Part shown: piece after piece, positions 36,380 through 47,444 of the stretch
Numbering within the stretch: position 1 is the stretch's first letter
How the letters are laid out: each line of letters opens with the position of its first letter
Assembly (NCBI RefSeq): GCF_000612445.1
Contig: NZ_BALC01000006.1
Location: 62,001-126,000 of the forward strand
From: Liquorilactobacillus sucicola DSM 21376 = JCM 15457
Lineage (GTDB): Bacteria; Bacillota; Bacilli; Lactobacillales; Lactobacillaceae
Direction: 5' to 3'
Length of the DNA: 64,000 nucleotides
Notes under the pieces: model-generated
The model's database searches: none
What the model was told of the DNA's origin: nothing
What the model saw: only the letters and a program-made list of their open reading frames with translations
Made by a program: the position numbers and the translations under genes

Positions 36380-37539
36380 TGAAAGATGTACATTTTGGAG
36401 CAGGCAATATTGGACGCGGATTTATTGGTGAAACTTTAGCAGCGAATGGATTTGAAATTACTTTTGTTGATGTGAACGAACAAATCATTGATGCATTGAA
36501 CGATAAAGGAATCTATACGATCGAGCTTGCGGATGAATCGCATAAAAAAATTCAGGTAAGCAATGTTCGCGGCATTAATAATGGTCAGGACCCGAAGGCA
36601 GTGATTGAAGCAATAAAGGAGGCAGATTTAGTTACTACGGCAATTGGACCGAAGATTTTGAAGTTTATTGCGCCATTGATTGCTGATGGGATCAAGGCAC
36701 GTCAAGAAACAGGAAAAAATGCTAAACTTGATGTGATTGCCTGTGAGAATATGATCGGTGGTAGTCAATCTTTGAAGAAAGACGTGTATAGTCACTTGGA
36801 CACAGAAAGTCAAAAGTATGCGGATGAGTACATTGGGTTCCCTAACGCTGCTGTTGACCGGATTGTTCCTTTGCAAAAACATGAGGACCCCCTCTTTGTT
36901 TCTGTTGAACCCTTTAAAGAGTGGGTTGTCGATGAACATCAGATGGCAAACCCAGATTTGAAATTAACAAGTGTTGAGTATGCACCTGATTTGCAACCTT
37001 ATATTGAACGGAAATTATTCTCTGTAAATACAGGGCATGCAACAGTGGCATACACAGGTAAGTATCGCGGATACGAAGATATTGGTTCAGCAATTAAGGA
37101 CACTGCTGTACTGACGCAGTTGAAGAAGGTGTTAAAGGAAACTGGAGATCTTTTGATTAATAAGTGGGGGTTCGAGCGGGACAAACATGAGGCTTACCAA
37201 CAAAAAATTATCGGACGATTCCAGAATCCATATCTTTCGGATGATATCGCACGTGTTGGGCGCACACCGATTAGAAAACTCGGTTTCGATGAACGCTTTA
37301 TCCGCCCAATTAGAGAAGCCAAGGAACGTGGCCTTTCTTATACAGCGCTTTTGGAAACAGTTGGAATGATTTATACTTTTGACGAACCAAAAGACGATGA
37401 AAGTCAAAAACTGCAAAAATTATTGAAGGAACATTCGTTAGTTAATGTTGTACAAGAAACAACGGGTTTGAAGGATGAAGGTTTGGTTCAAGAAGTGGTG
37501 GCCTCTGCTAAAAAAGCAGCCAAAGAATACCAAGTTTAG
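36379..37539 (+). CDS. mtlD: Mannitol-1-phosphate 5-dehydrogenase
   Basis: 386 residues. It oxidises mannitol-1-phosphate to fructose-6-phosphate with NAD. N-terminal [17 protein letters not shown] (NAD fold), [19 protein letters not shown], and [14 protein letters not shown] with the catalytic Lys are all present. Last gene of the operon, followed by a terminator. Confidence 0.97.
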   Translation: MKDVHFGAGNIGRGFIGETLAANGFEITFVDVNEQIIDALNDKGIYTIELADESHKKIQVSNVRGINNGQDPKAVIEAIKEADLVTTAIGPKILKFIAPLIADGIKARQETGKNAKLDVIACENMIGGSQSLKKDVYSHLDTESQKYADEYIGFPNAAVDRIVPLQKHEDPLFVSVEPFKEWVVDEHQMANPDLKLTSVEYAPDLQPYIERKLFSVNTGHATVAYTGKYRGYEDIGSAIKDTAVLTQLKKVLKETGDLLINKWGFERDKHEAYQQKIIGRFQNPYLSDDIARVGRTPIRKLGFDERFIRPIREAKERGLSYTALLETVGMIYTFDEPKDDESQKLQKLLKEHSLVNVVQETTGLKDEGLVQEVVASAKKAAKEYQV

Positions 37540-37594
37540 AGAAGAAGTTAGACTGGATAGGTTGAACCATTAGCAATAGAATAGCAATATATGA

Positions 37595-37636
37595 AATACT
37601 CCGTAAAAGCTGTGAAAAGCCGACGGGGTATTTTTT
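37595..37636 (+). terminator. Terminator of the mtl operon
   Basis: AATACTCCGT paired with ACGGGGTATT (one wobble), then TTTTTT. Confidence 0.8.
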
Positions 37637-37758
37637 ATGCTCGTGACAAGTGGATCTATTCTTCTTTGGCGATAAATGATAAATAAAAGCTATTGGACCC
37701 AGGAACTCAAGCATGTAAAAGACAAAAAGATTTCCGTCTATACCATTTTAAGTTATTC

Positions 37759-37787
37759 TTGACACATACAAGTTGCTAGGTTATATT
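37759..37787 (+). promoter_or_regulatory. glmS promoter
   Basis: TTGACA (37759-37764), 17-bp spacer, TATATT (37782-37787). The roughly 95-base leader has a GATGTT/AACATC hairpin but no glmS-ribozyme core. Confidence 0.7.
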
Positions 37788-37889
37788 TATTGGTGGTTAG
37801 TGGAAGGGATGTTGTTTTTTAAACATCTATACCAATTTTAAATAAAATGTGAAAATTATGATATTAAATGTGAAAGGTCGGTTCTTCTT

Positions 37890-39707
37890 ATGTGCGGTAT
37901 AGTTGGGATTACAGGAAAAGAGAATGCAGTTGATATTCTGCTGAATGGATTAGAGCGTCTGGAGTATCGTGGATACGATTCTGCTGGTATTTATGTCAAT
38001 GACCAAAACGGTAAAGAGTATTTGGTTAAAGAAAAGGGTCGGATTGCAGATCTTAAAAAAGAAATAACCTCTGATGTTCATGGAACAACGGGGATCGGTC
38101 ATACACGATGGGCAACTCATGGTATTCCCAGCAAAGAAAATGCACATCCGCATGTTTCTGCCGATGGTCGCTATTATCTTGTTCACAACGGGGTTATTGG
38201 TAATTTTGCACAGTTGAAGGAAGAATATCTGCAAGATGTAAACTTTGTTAGTGATACAGATACTGAAGTTATCGTTCAGCTGATTGCTAAGTTCGCACAA
38301 AAAGGACTTTCGACTAAAGAGGCCTTTAAGAAAACCTTGACTTTAATTGATGACAGTTCCTCATACTCATTTTTATTAGTCGATCATGAAGAACCCGACA
38401 CTTTATATGTGGCTAAGAATAAAAGCCCACTGCTAATTGGAATTGGTGCTGGTTTTAATGTGGTTTGCAGCGACGCAATTGCGATGCTTGATCAGACGCA
38501 TGATTTTGTTGAACTGGTAGATGGGGAAATAGTAGTTGTTAAACCACAAAGCGTTACGATCGAGAACATGGAAGGCAACCAGATTAACCGCAAGCCGTTC
38601 CATGTTGACACAGATGCTTCTGAAGCTGAAAAGGGTGCATACCCTTATTACATGTTGAAGGAAATCGATGAACAGCCGGGTGTAATGCGTAATTTAATAG
38701 AGCATTATATTGCTGAAGATGGTTCAATCAAAATTGATGAAAAGTTGCTTGCAGCACTTAATCAGGCCCAACGACTATATATTGTTGCAGCCGGTACAAG
38801 CTACCATGCAGGTTTAGTCGGTAAAGAACTGTTCGAAAGACTTACCAATATTCCAACAGAAGTGCATGTCGCTTCGGAATTTGCATACAATCCGCCATTG
38901 CTAGCTGAGCACCCATTCTTTATTTTCCTGACTCAGAGTGGTGAAACGGCTGACAGTCGCCAAGTGCTTGCACAAGTTAATGAATGGGACTACCCAAGCT
39001 TAACGATAACGAATGTTGCCAATTCGACGTTATCGCGTGAGGCTACACATACGTTACTGTTGTACGCGGGACCTGAAATCGCAGTTGCATCGACGAAGGC
39101 CTATACGGGTCAGATCGCACTTGAAGCTATCTTAGCTAAAGCAATGGGTCAAAAGAAGGGTATTAAGAAGGCAACTGAGTTTGATGTTGCCAAAGAATTG
39201 ACATTCGTGGCCAACGGTATGCAGGCGTTGGTTGATGGCAAAGCTCAGATTGAAGAAATTGCTAAGGATGTTTTGGCAACGACGCGCAATGCATTCTACA
39301 TTGGCCGTTCAATTGACTATGATATTGCGCAAGAGGCTGCACTTAAGCTTAAGGAAGTTTCTTATGTGCAGACAGAAGGATTCGCTTCAGGTGAATTGAA
39401 GCATGGAACGATTGCTTTAATTGAAAAGGACACACCGGTTATTGCAATCATCACTGATGAGAAAACTGCTAAGCATACGCGCAGCAATACGCAAGAGGTG
39501 CTCGCCCGTGGAGCACGTGTTATTTATATTGCGAGTCGTCAGTTAGCAACTGCTGGGGATCAGATTATCTTGCCAGAAGTACATCCTCTATTGACACCAT
39601 TGCTTGCAATCATTCCGTGTCAGTTATTGGCGTACTACACAAGTTTGCAGCGTGGTTACGATGTTGATAAGCCACGTAACCTTGCTAAAAGTGTAACGGT
39701 TGAATAA
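37890..39707 (+). CDS. glmS: Glutamine:fructose-6-phosphate aminotransferase (isomerising)
   Basis: 605 residues. It makes glucosamine-6-phosphate for cell-wall synthesis. N-terminal class II glutamine amidotransferase with catalytic Cys2 (MCGIVGITG), RWATHG and HNGVIGN; two SIS domains follow ([25 protein letters not shown]), with the C-terminal [17 protein letters not shown] lies about 12 bases before the ATG. Monocistronic. Confidence 0.98.
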   Translation: MCGIVGITGKENAVDILLNGLERLEYRGYDSAGIYVNDQNGKEYLVKEKGRIADLKKEITSDVHGTTGIGHTRWATHGIPSKENAHPHVSADGRYYLVHNGVIGNFAQLKEEYLQDVNFVSDTDTEVIVQLIAKFAQKGLSTKEAFKKTLTLIDDSSSYSFLLVDHEEPDTLYVAKNKSPLLIGIGAGFNVVCSDAIAMLDQTHDFVELVDGEIVVVKPQSVTIENMEGNQINRKPFHVDTDASEAEKGAYPYYMLKEIDEQPGVMRNLIEHYIAEDGSIKIDEKLLAALNQAQRLYIVAAGTSYHAGLVGKELFERLTNIPTEVHVASEFAYNPPLLAEHPFFIFLTQSGETADSRQVLAQVNEWDYPSLTITNVANSTLSREATHTLLLYAGPEIAVASTKAYTGQIALEAILAKAMGQKKGIKKATEFDVAKELTFVANGMQALVDGKAQIEEIAKDVLATTRNAFYIGRSIDYDIAQEAALKLKEVSYVQTEGFASGELKHGTIALIEKDTPVIAIITDEKTAKHTRSNTQEVLARGARVIYIASRQLATAGDQIILPEVHPLLTPLLAIIPCQLLAYYTSLQRGYDVDKPRNLAKSVTVE

Positions 39708-39742
39708 TAGAGTTTTATTGAGAAGAAAATAAATGCAGTGGA

Positions 39743-39850
39743 GTGTGACATAAGTCGGCAAGTTCGAGTATTAATGCGAAGTTATGAATATAGCAAGTAG
39801 TTTGTTATGGGGAATTCGAATTAGACGGAGAATTTTGGCTTATGGAACAC
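39743..39850 (+). repeat. Intergenic repeat, copy D
   Basis: Full-length, about 80% like copy A: GTGTGACATAAGTCGGCAAG at the left, GGCTTATGGAACAC at the right. Downstream of glmS and directly before a terminator. Confidence 0.8.
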
Positions 39851-39870
39851 ATTTATACGAAATAAATAGA

Positions 39871-39910
39871 GGAGCTGGCCAAAAGTAAAATTTTGGATCA
39901 GCTCCTGTTT
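39871..39910 (+). terminator. glmS terminator
   Basis: GGAGCTGGCCAAAA paired with TTTTGGATCAGCTCC, then GTTTTT. A variant of the repeat-linked stem. Confidence 0.8.
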
Positions 39911-40106
39911 TTATGCACATAAACATGTTAAATAGCTGTTTTTGGGGGATTAATGATGCAATGCTCATGTTCAAGTTATGGCTATGTTCTTGATTCACAA
40001 GATTAGGTGAGCATGTGGACGTCGTTTTTGTATTAGAGTTGCAAATCCTATTGATTAAAAAAGAATAAAAAAATAGGTTTTTCACAATATTTATTAGATC
40101 GTACGA

Positions 40107-40135
40107 TTGGTTTTTTACTATGGTAGTAGTATATT
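40107..40135 (+). promoter_or_regulatory. Promoter of the cyd operon
   Basis: TTGGTT (40107-40112), 17-bp spacer, TATATT (40130-40135). Upstream, 39911-40106 is AT-rich and contains an ATGCTCA/TGAGCAT inverted pair and a single TTCACAA-type Rex half-site near 40081, too weak to call. Confidence 0.55.
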
Positions 40136-40220
40136 TAGAGTCGAGAGAAGGTTTTTTGAGTTGTAAGAATTTTAAATGGTGAACTTTTGTTACATATCAG
40201 GTATTGAGGGGGAGGTAAAA

Positions 40221-41635
40221 ATGAGTATTGTTACACTAGCTCGTTTTCAGTTTGCGATGACGACTATTTTTCATTTCTTTTTCGTTCCATTCTCAATCGG
40301 AATGGCATTAGTTGTTGCAATTATGGAAACAATGTATGTTGTTACCAAGAAGGAAGAGTATCTCAGGATGACAAAGTTTTGGGGGAATATCTTCTTGCTG
40401 AGTTTTGCAGTCGGAGTTGTAACAGGAATCATTCAAGAATTCCAGTTGGAATGAACTGGTCTGATTATTCACGTTTTGTTGGCGATATTTTTGGTGCTCC
40501 ATTAGCAGTTGAAGCATTATTGGCTTTTTTTATGGAATCTACTTTTCTAGGGTTATGGATCTTTACTTGGAAGATGGTTAGTCCAAAACTGCATGTGGTT
40601 TTTATTTGGTTGGTGACGTTTGCCTCATCAATTTCCGCCTTCTGGATATTGGCCGCGAATAGTTTTATGCAGCATCCTACTGGCTACACTATCAAAAATG
40701 GACGTGCAATAATGAATAATTTTGGTGCCTTGCTGACTAATGCCCAGTTGTGGTATGAGTTTTCACATGTTATTGCCGGGGCCATCACAATGGGAGGGAT
40801 GATCCTAGCTGGTTTGTCAGCCTTTCAGCTACTAAAGCGTAAAAACAGTGAGACAAGCTTTTACAAGAAGTCGATAAAAATCGGGCTTGTTATAACTTTG
40901 TTCGGTTCGTTGGCAGTTCTCATGGCTGGCGACTTGCAGATGAAGGCCTTGGTCAAAGAGCAGCCGATGAAGTTCGCGGCTGCTGAGGGAGAATATGATG
41001 ATACAACAGATCCCGCCGCGCTGACCTTGGTAGCATGGGCAAACGAAAATCAGCATAAGCGTGTCTTCGGTGTCGAAATGCCTTATGTATTGAGTATTTT
41101 GGCTTATGATAAACTTTCTGGTTCAATTCAAGGAATGAATCATATTAATAAACAATTAGTTAAGAGGTACGGTCAGCGAAATTATTATCCACCAGTGAAT
41201 ACGCTATTTTGGAGTTTCAGAATCATGGCCGGGTTTGGAATGTTGATGTTGCTGGTTGCCATTCTTGGGCTGTTCTTTACACGTAAAAAGAATCAGCTGC
41301 TATATCGCCAGAAGTGGATGCTGTGGGTGTTAGGGCTATGTACTTTTGCGCCTTTTTTGGCCAATACTGCTGGTTGGCTAGTGACTGAACTTGGAAGATA
41401 CCCGTGGACTGTGTACGGCTTGTTTACCATTAAGCAAAGTGTCTCACCAAATGTTTCTGTGACATCACTTTTAATCTCAAACATTGTCTACTTCTTGCTG
41501 TTTTCTGGTTTGGCAGTTACGATGATCGGTTTAGTAATCCGTGAATTGAAAAAAGGCCCGGATTATGAAGAAAAACGGCTGCAGGAAGAACAGCGGTCAT
41601 CGGCGGATCCATTTGATAAGGGGGCGTTTGAATAA
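40221..41635 (+). pseudogene. cydA: Cytochrome bd ubiquinol/menaquinol oxidase subunit I, frameshifted
   Basis: Together about 471 residues, normal CydA length. The first frame (40221-40454) reads LARFQFAMTTIFHFFFVPFS with the haem-ligand His and ends GVVTGIIQEFQ; the second frame continues GMNWSDYSRFVGDIFGAPLA through the quinol loop to GLFTIKQSVSPNVS. At 40447-40448 CAGTTGG should be CAGTTTGG (Phe-Gly), one T missing. CydA carries the haems of the quinol-oxidising oxygen reductase. GGGGAGG SD before ATG 40221. It overlaps cydB by one base (TAATG). Confidence 0.9.
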
Positions 41636-42648
41636 TGAGCTCATTACAGCTTCTTTGGTTTATTCTTATTGGGGTCTTATTTGCAGGTTTCTTTTTTTTA
41701 GAGGGTTTTGATTTTGGCGTTGGAATGTCACTTCAGACTTTGGCACATAATGAAAAGGAGAAAGACCAGTTGGTTGCAACAATCGGACCTGTCTGGGATG
41801 GTAACGAGGTTTGGTTGATAACAGCTGGCGGAGCAATGTTCGCATCTTATCCGTTTTGGTATTCTGCTTTATTCAGTGGATATTACTTAGTCTTATTTAT
41901 CATCTTGATTGGTTTGATTGTTCGCGGTGTCTCCTTTGAATTTAGACAAAAAGTTGCACCTGAGCGAAAGAATTTTTGGAATTGGATGCTTGCAAGCGGC
42001 AGTTTCATCGTGCCGTTCTTCTTTGGAATCTTATTCATCAGTATGATCCAAGGAATGCCACTCGATGCAAAAGGAAACATGTCTGCTGGTTTTACGGATT
42101 ACATTAACTTATTTTCGCTTGTCGGCGGGATTGCGCTGACACTATTGAGTTATTTACATGGTTTGAACTATATTGCTTTGAAAACGATTGGACCGATTAG
42201 GGAAAGGGCTAAAAATTATGCGAAGTTCTTGTATGGTATCTTGTACGTTGGCTTGGTCGCGTTTGCAGTCTTGCTCTACTTCAGGACTGACTTCTTTAAG
42301 CTGCATTTGCTATCGACGCTATTATTGCTAATCGTAATAGTCATTTTAACGGTGATTGCCAATGTTGGCGTAATAAAAAATATGGAGCTGTTAGCCTTTT
42401 CAGCGAGCGGATTGACTCTTATTTCACTAGTCACATTGCTGTTCACTGGCTTGTTCCCACGTTTGATGATTAGTTCAATTACTACAAAATATGATTTACT
42501 GATAACGAATGCCTCTTCTAGTCCATATACATTGCGGGTAATGAGTTACATTGCGCTAACTTTTCTGCCTTTTGTTTTGGCTTATATTGCATGGACATAT
42601 TATATTTTTCGAAAACGGATTAGACATGACCGGTTTACGGAGTATTAA
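41635..42648 (+). CDS. cydB: Cytochrome bd oxidase subunit II
   Basis: 337 residues, about eight to nine membrane helices. N-terminal LLWFILIGVLFAGFFFLEGF with FDFGVGM and GPVWDGNEVWLITAGGAMFA, which are CydB signatures. It completes the bd oxidase with CydA. No SD needed, as translation is coupled to cydA through TAATG. Intact, unlike its three operon partners. Confidence 0.97.
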   Translation: MSSLQLLWFILIGVLFAGFFFLEGFDFGVGMSLQTLAHNEKEKDQLVATIGPVWDGNEVWLITAGGAMFASYPFWYSALFSGYYLVLFIILIGLIVRGVSFEFRQKVAPERKNFWNWMLASGSFIVPFFFGILFISMIQGMPLDAKGNMSAGFTDYINLFSLVGGIALTLLSYLHGLNYIALKTIGPIRERAKNYAKFLYGILYVGLVAFAVLLYFRTDFFKLHLLSTLLLLIVIVILTVIANVGVIKNMELLAFSASGLTLISLVTLLFTGLFPRLMISSITTKYDLLITNASSSPYTLRVMSYIALTFLPFVLAYIAWTYYIFRKRIRHDRFTEY

Positions 42649-42650
42649 GA

Positions 42651-44362
42651 ATGATTGACAAAAGTATTCTTAAGTTTCCCAATATAAGGAAGTTAATGAC
42701 GCTGTTAACTGGTATGGCTTTTTTGCAGTCTTGCGCGATCGTGGGGCAAGCAGGCTTCTTGGCTACAGCCATTGTTGGACTTTGGAACGGAGAAGGCCTG
42801 CACAGTCAAGTAACAGAGATACTTCTTTTTGCAGTCTGTTTTTGTGTACGCCATTGTGTTATTTTCTGCAGAGAACGGATGCTCGACAGATATGCGGCTG
42901 CACAAGCCAGTTCTTTGCGGCAACAATTATTAACGAAGGTTTTTCGTGTTGGGCCGCAAGTCGTTCAGCAAAACGGGACAGGTAATGTAACAACGATGGT
43001 ACTTGAGGGAATTGATCAAGTTGAGAACTATCTTCACCTTATTTTGTCTAAAATTATCAGTATGATGATAATTCCATGGGTTATTTTAGCTGCGATCTTC
43101 TTTTTTGATTGGAAAGCAGCGGCATTTTTACTGATTATTTTCCCTGTTATTATCATTTTCATGATTGTTTTAGGGTATGCTGCCCAGTCTAAAGCTGCCC
43201 AGCAGTACAAAACATACCAGATTTTGTCTAATCATTTCGTTGATTCTCTGAGGGGAATTGACACCTTGAAATTCTTTGGACTAAGCAAAAAGTACGGTAA
43301 AAGTATTTTTAAGACTAGCGAACGTTTTCGCAAGGCAACGCTTAATACACTGAAAATAGCTATTCTGTCAACATTTGCGTTGGATTTTTTTACAACGCTG
43401 TCAATTGCAGTTGTAGCTGTTATGCTGGGGCTAAGGTTGATTGATGGGCACATGCTGCTCTATCCGGCGCTAACAATTTTAATCTTGAGCCAGAATATTT
43501 TTTACCTATTCGTGATTTTTCAAGTGACTATCATGCTACTCTTAATGGAAAAAATTCATTGAAAGCAATCAGGAAGATCTTAGAGCTCGAAGAAATTCAG
43601 ATAAAGCAGCAGGCTTTACCGAGTTGGAGTGAAGGAAGCAGTTTAAGGGTTAATGACCTGACTTTTAGATATGAAAAAGAGCAGCCACTAACTAAAATCG
43701 CATTGAATGTGAAGGGGTATCAAAAAATTGGCATTATTGGACTAAGTGGATCAGGGAAGTCGACATTGATTAATCTTTTGAGCGGCTTTTTAAGTCCTAT
43801 AGCTGGAAAGATAAGCATTGATGGAACGGAGATTACTTCTTTTGCGCAGCATGACTGGCAAAAGCAAATAATTTATATTCCACAAAATCCGTATATTTTT
43901 AAGGCGACATTGCGTGATAATATTGCCTTTTATCAACCGCAAGCAACAGTTGAGCAGGTAGGTGAGGCAATTAAAGTCGTAGGCCTTGAAGAGCTTGTAA
44001 GTGAACTTCCTCAGGGACTGGAAACAATTGTAGGAGAAGGCTCGCGTTCTTTAAGCGGTGGTCAGGCGCAAAGAATTGCGTTAGCACGTGCATTTCTCGA
44101 CAAAAAACGTAAAATTTTGCTTTTTGATGAACCAACAGCACATTTGGATATTGAAACTGAGATTGAGCTAAAAGAAAGAATGCTTCCGTTGATGAAAGAG
44201 CGTCTTGTCTTTTTTGCAACTCATAGGCTACATTGGATGCAGGAAATGGATCAAATCATCGTGATGGAAGATGGCATAGTGGCTGAACAGGGGACACTTG
44301 AGGAGCTAAAACGAAGAAATGGGTCTTTTGTACATCTAAGCAGTTCAGTTGGGAGGCTTTGA
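42651..44362 (+). pseudogene. cydD: ABC transporter CydD (haem/thiol export for bd oxidase assembly), frameshifted
   Basis: Together about 570 residues, six-helix exporter domain then nucleotide-binding domain. The first frame ends wrongly at 43562. From 43502 the other frame gives LPIRDFSSDYHATLNGKNSL, the family sequence, continuing into the NBD with Walker A GLSGSGKST, signature LSGGQAQRIALARA and Walker B ILLFDEPTA. The T-run 43498-43503 has six T where seven are needed. CydDC exports glutathione/cysteine or haem-related compounds needed to assemble cytochrome bd. Confidence 0.88.
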
Positions 44363-44363
44363 G

Positions 44364-46112
44364 GTGAAGATATTTAAGGCATTTAAAAATGACAGCTGGA
44401 TAAAACCTTTTTTAGGCAAGTACCGCAATTCTTTGTTTTGGGCACTTATCTTGGGAGTTAGCACTTTTTTTTTGTGCAGGTGCGTTGATGTTTAATTCGG
44501 GCTACCTGATCAGTCGATCCGCCTCGCTTCCTGAGAATATTTTGCTAGTTTATGTACCAATAGTTTTGACGCGTGCTTTTGGGATCAGCAGACCAGTTTT
44601 CAAATATTTGGAACGTTTGACTAGTCATAACTGGGTACTTAAGTTGACGTCTGAATTAAGATTGAAGTTATATAAAGTTTTGGAAAAAGATGCTGCATTT
44701 TTTAAAAATGATTATCAGACAGGAAACATCCTGGGATTGCTGTCGGAAGATATTAACCACATCCAGAACCTGTATTTGAGAACGGTGTTTCCAACTGTTA
44801 TTGCGTGGCTTTTGTACATTTTCATTGTTGTTGCATTGGGTTACTTTTCATTATGGTTTGCTCTTGTGATGCTGTTGTTATTTGCTGTTTTGTTAATCTT
44901 GTTACCTCTTTGGTCTATCGTTGTCAACGGCGTAAGGCAAGAAAAGCAAAAACAGATGCGGCACCAATTATATACTGAACTGACAGATAACGTGTTAGGT
45001 ATCTCTGATTGGATTTTCAGCCAACGAAGTCTAAGCTATGCTAGAAGGCATGAAGATTTTGAGCGGAAATTGCAAGAGACAACTCAGAAAATCAAGAATT
45101 TCAACCATAAACGAGATTTTTTAGCGCAACTAGTTTTTTGTCTTATCGCGATTGCACTGTTGATTTGGACCAGCGGCTATTTTCCGGGCAATCATGGTGG
45201 ACAGGCGAATTGGATTGCTGCTTTTGTGTTAGCAATATTTCCTTTGATTGATGCATTTGCCCCACTTTCTGATGCGGCACAAGAAACAAATGTATATCAA
45301 GACTCTATCGTGCGTCTCAACCAACTGCAGGATGGACGAAAAGAGCAGTTGAGCAGCTTAAGACCAGCTCTCAAAGTAACAGCCCCTTTCACAGTAGAAA
45401 TCAAGCACTTGGATTTTCACTACGCAGATAGCAATAAGCAGATTATCAAGGGTCTTGATTTAAAAATCGTAAACGGTGAAAAAATTGCGATCTTGGGTAG
45501 GAGCGGTTCTGGTAAAAGTACACTGGCTAGTTTGATTCGGGGTGATCTGCGGCCATCTGGCGGAATAGTAAGCCTGAATCATAAAAAACGTATTTATTCG
45601 GGGATACCATTAGTGATTACATTGGTGTGATTCACCAAGCCCCCTATCTATTCAACACGACAATTAGAAATAATCTTAGCATTGGCAATGAAAAAGCTTC
45701 TGAACAAGATCTGTGGGATGTTCTGGATCGTGTCGGTTTGAAGAAAATGATTTTAGACTTGCCAGAAAAGATGGATACACTTGTCGATGAGGCAGGGCTG
45801 CGGTTTTCCGGCGGTGAGAGACATCGATTAGCGCTTGCTCGGATTCTCTTGAAGAATGTACCGATCATCATTTTAGATGAGCCGACAGTTAGTTTGGACC
45901 CAGTGACAGAACAGAAACTAATTGAGACTTTTATCACGGAACTGCAAGGTAAAACTTTGATTTGGATAACGCATCACTTGCAGGGCTTGTCGCTAATGGA
46001 TCAGGTAATCTTCCTCGAGGACGGGAAACTGCAGATGAGCGGAAACCCACAGGAATTGGTGCAGAGTAATGGGCATTATCGCAAACTATTAGCGATTGAC
46101 CAAGGCCTTTAA
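44364..46112 (+). pseudogene. cydC: ABC transporter CydC, two compensating frameshifts
   Basis: About 582 residues if repaired. GTG 44364 follows GGGAGG and gives VKIFKAFKNDSWIKPF. In the T-run 44465-44473 one T too many hides FFCAGALMFNSGYLISRSA. At 45600-45603 GGGG should be GGGGG, restoring SGDTISDYIGVIHQAPYLFN. Walker A GRSGSGKST, signature FSGGERHRLALAR and Walker B IIILDEPT are intact. Forms the heterodimeric exporter with CydD. Gene order cydA-B-D-C matches other lactobacilli. Confidence 0.86.
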
Positions 46113-46178
46113 CAGAGAAAGCGCAAAAGACATTCAGGCAGCTTCACCTTTGAGATGAGTTGCTAGCAGTCGTTAGGC

Positions 46179-46265
46179 TTGAGTATTGTACTAACTTTAG
46201 ATTACGAACATAGTTTGGCTGTTTAATCTAGTGACTAGGCAGAAAAGTCTGACTATTAAAACACG
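46179..46265 (+). repeat. Intergenic repeat, degenerate copy F
   Basis: Recognisable by GAGTATTGTACTAACTTTAG, ATTACGAACATAG, AGTCTGACTATTAAAACACG in the same order as copy A. The interior has diverged strongly. Downstream of cydC. Confidence 0.5.
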
Positions 46266-46295
46266 TTAACTCGTATGATTCAACTTAAAATAGAT

Positions 46296-46329
46296 GGAAC
46301 TAGGTCAAAAATTATTTTTGACCCAGTCC
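46296..46329. terminator. Terminator between cydC and the prenyl synthase gene
   Basis: GGAACTAGGTCAAAAA paired with TTTTTGACCCAGTCC. Convergent genes flank it, so it may serve both. Confidence 0.8.
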
Positions 46330-46358
46330 CTGGATTGTTTGATAAGTGAATGTTTTTG

Positions 46359-47339
46359 TTAGTAGCTTCTTTTGAGTAGTGTCAGTGCAATTTTGCGGAT
46401 TTTAGTAGTTGTTTCAACCTGCGGAAGTTGATCAATATCAGCTAATGCCTTCTCAGTGTAAGTCTGTGCTAATTGTTTAGCCTGCTTGACACCGCCGTAT
46501 CTGTGTACTAACTTTGCAACTTGCTTTATCTCCTGCGAAGTAATGCTTTGTCTTTTGTCAAGATAAGGCGCGAACTCTTCGGGGTGTATGGCAGCTGCAA
46601 AAAGCAAGGGAGACGTGTAAACTCCTTGGCTGATGTCTTCTAGAACCGGTTTTTGCAGGATTTTTGTATTTGAGGCGTAATCTAGGATATCGTCGAATAT
46701 TTGGAAAGAAATGCCAATATTTTCACCTATTCTAGAAGCTAATGCAATGGTTTCCTTGTTGGCATGCCCAAAGTATGCTCCTTCCGTGCAGGCGAGTTTG
46801 AACAGTGCAGCTGTTTTGCCTTTGATGTTTTCCAAATACTCATCAATGGTCTGTGACTTGTTGAAACGCGCATGCATTTGACTTAGTTCACCCAGCAGCA
46901 GCTTCTTCATTGAAGACGCGTTATATTCCATATAGGGAGTTCCGTTCATTGTTTCGATCAGTATCTGAAAAAAAACAGTGAACAACAGATCGCCAGCGTA
47001 AACAGCTACGTCTTTACCATAGTCCGCTTGGATAGTGATGGTTCCATGCCGTAACGGTGAATCATCAATGATATCATCATGGATTAACGAGGCACGATGC
47101 AATAATTCAAGTGAAGCTGCTATTTTGAATAACTGTTTTTCATCCTGTTGCTGCTGGTCACCCAGCTGTGAAAATAATAGAAACAGGCCAGGGCGAAGCA
47201 GCTTGCCTTGTTCCTGCGCACAAGCTGCAAGTAAGTCTTGAACTGCTGTGTTGGGGGTACTGAGCCGCTTGCTTATCAGCTCGTTCACGGCCTCGAGCTT
47301 ATGTGCGATTATTGGGTAGTGTTTCCATAGATCTAGCAT
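46359..47339 (-). CDS. Polyprenyl diphosphate synthase (quinone side chain)
   Basis: 326 residues, trans-prenyltransferase fold. First Asp-rich motif LIHDDIIDDSPLRHG, second FQIFDDILDYAS, GKLLRPGLFLL near the start. Chain length cannot be fixed, but context next to menA points to the menaquinone side chain (heptaprenyl class or similar). SD AAAGGAA before ATG 47339. Transcribed opposite to and divergent from menA. Confidence 0.92.
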   Translation of the reverse strand: MLDLWKHYPIIAHKLEAVNELISKRLSTPNTAVQDLLAACAQEQGKLLRPGLFLLFSQLGDQQQQDEKQLFKIAASLELLHRASLIHDDIIDDSPLRHGTITIQADYGKDVAVYAGDLLFTVFFQILIETMNGTPYMEYNASSMKKLLLGELSQMHARFNKSQTIDEYLENIKGKTAALFKLACTEGAYFGHANKETIALASRIGENIGISFQIFDDILDYASNTKILQKPVLEDISQGVYTSPLLFAAAIHPEEFAPYLDKRQSITSQEIKQVAKLVHRYGGVKQAKQLAQTYTEKALADIDQLPQVETTTKIRKIALTLLKRSY

Positions 47340-47444
47340 AGTATATTCCTTTCCGGTTCCTAATAGACATGATACATTTTACACCATATTAAACCATATT
47401 TTCTAGTTTATGCTTTGAGTACAAAAGAAAGGAGGAAACGAATA

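Noticed and set aside
37640-37889. glmS ribozyme before glmS
   Set aside because: I looked for the conserved ribozyme core and its cleavage-site surroundings and did not find them; only a short hairpin and a standard promoter are present.
39911-40106. Rex (NADH-sensing) operator upstream of cydA
   Set aside because: Only one TTCACAA-type half-site near 40081 is present; the expected inverted partner is missing.
42651-44362. A membrane protein gene followed by a separate ABC ATPase gene
   Set aside because: The end of the first frame is out of family, while the alternative frame from 43502 gives the conserved CydD linker DYHATLNGKNSL leading into the ATPase domain.
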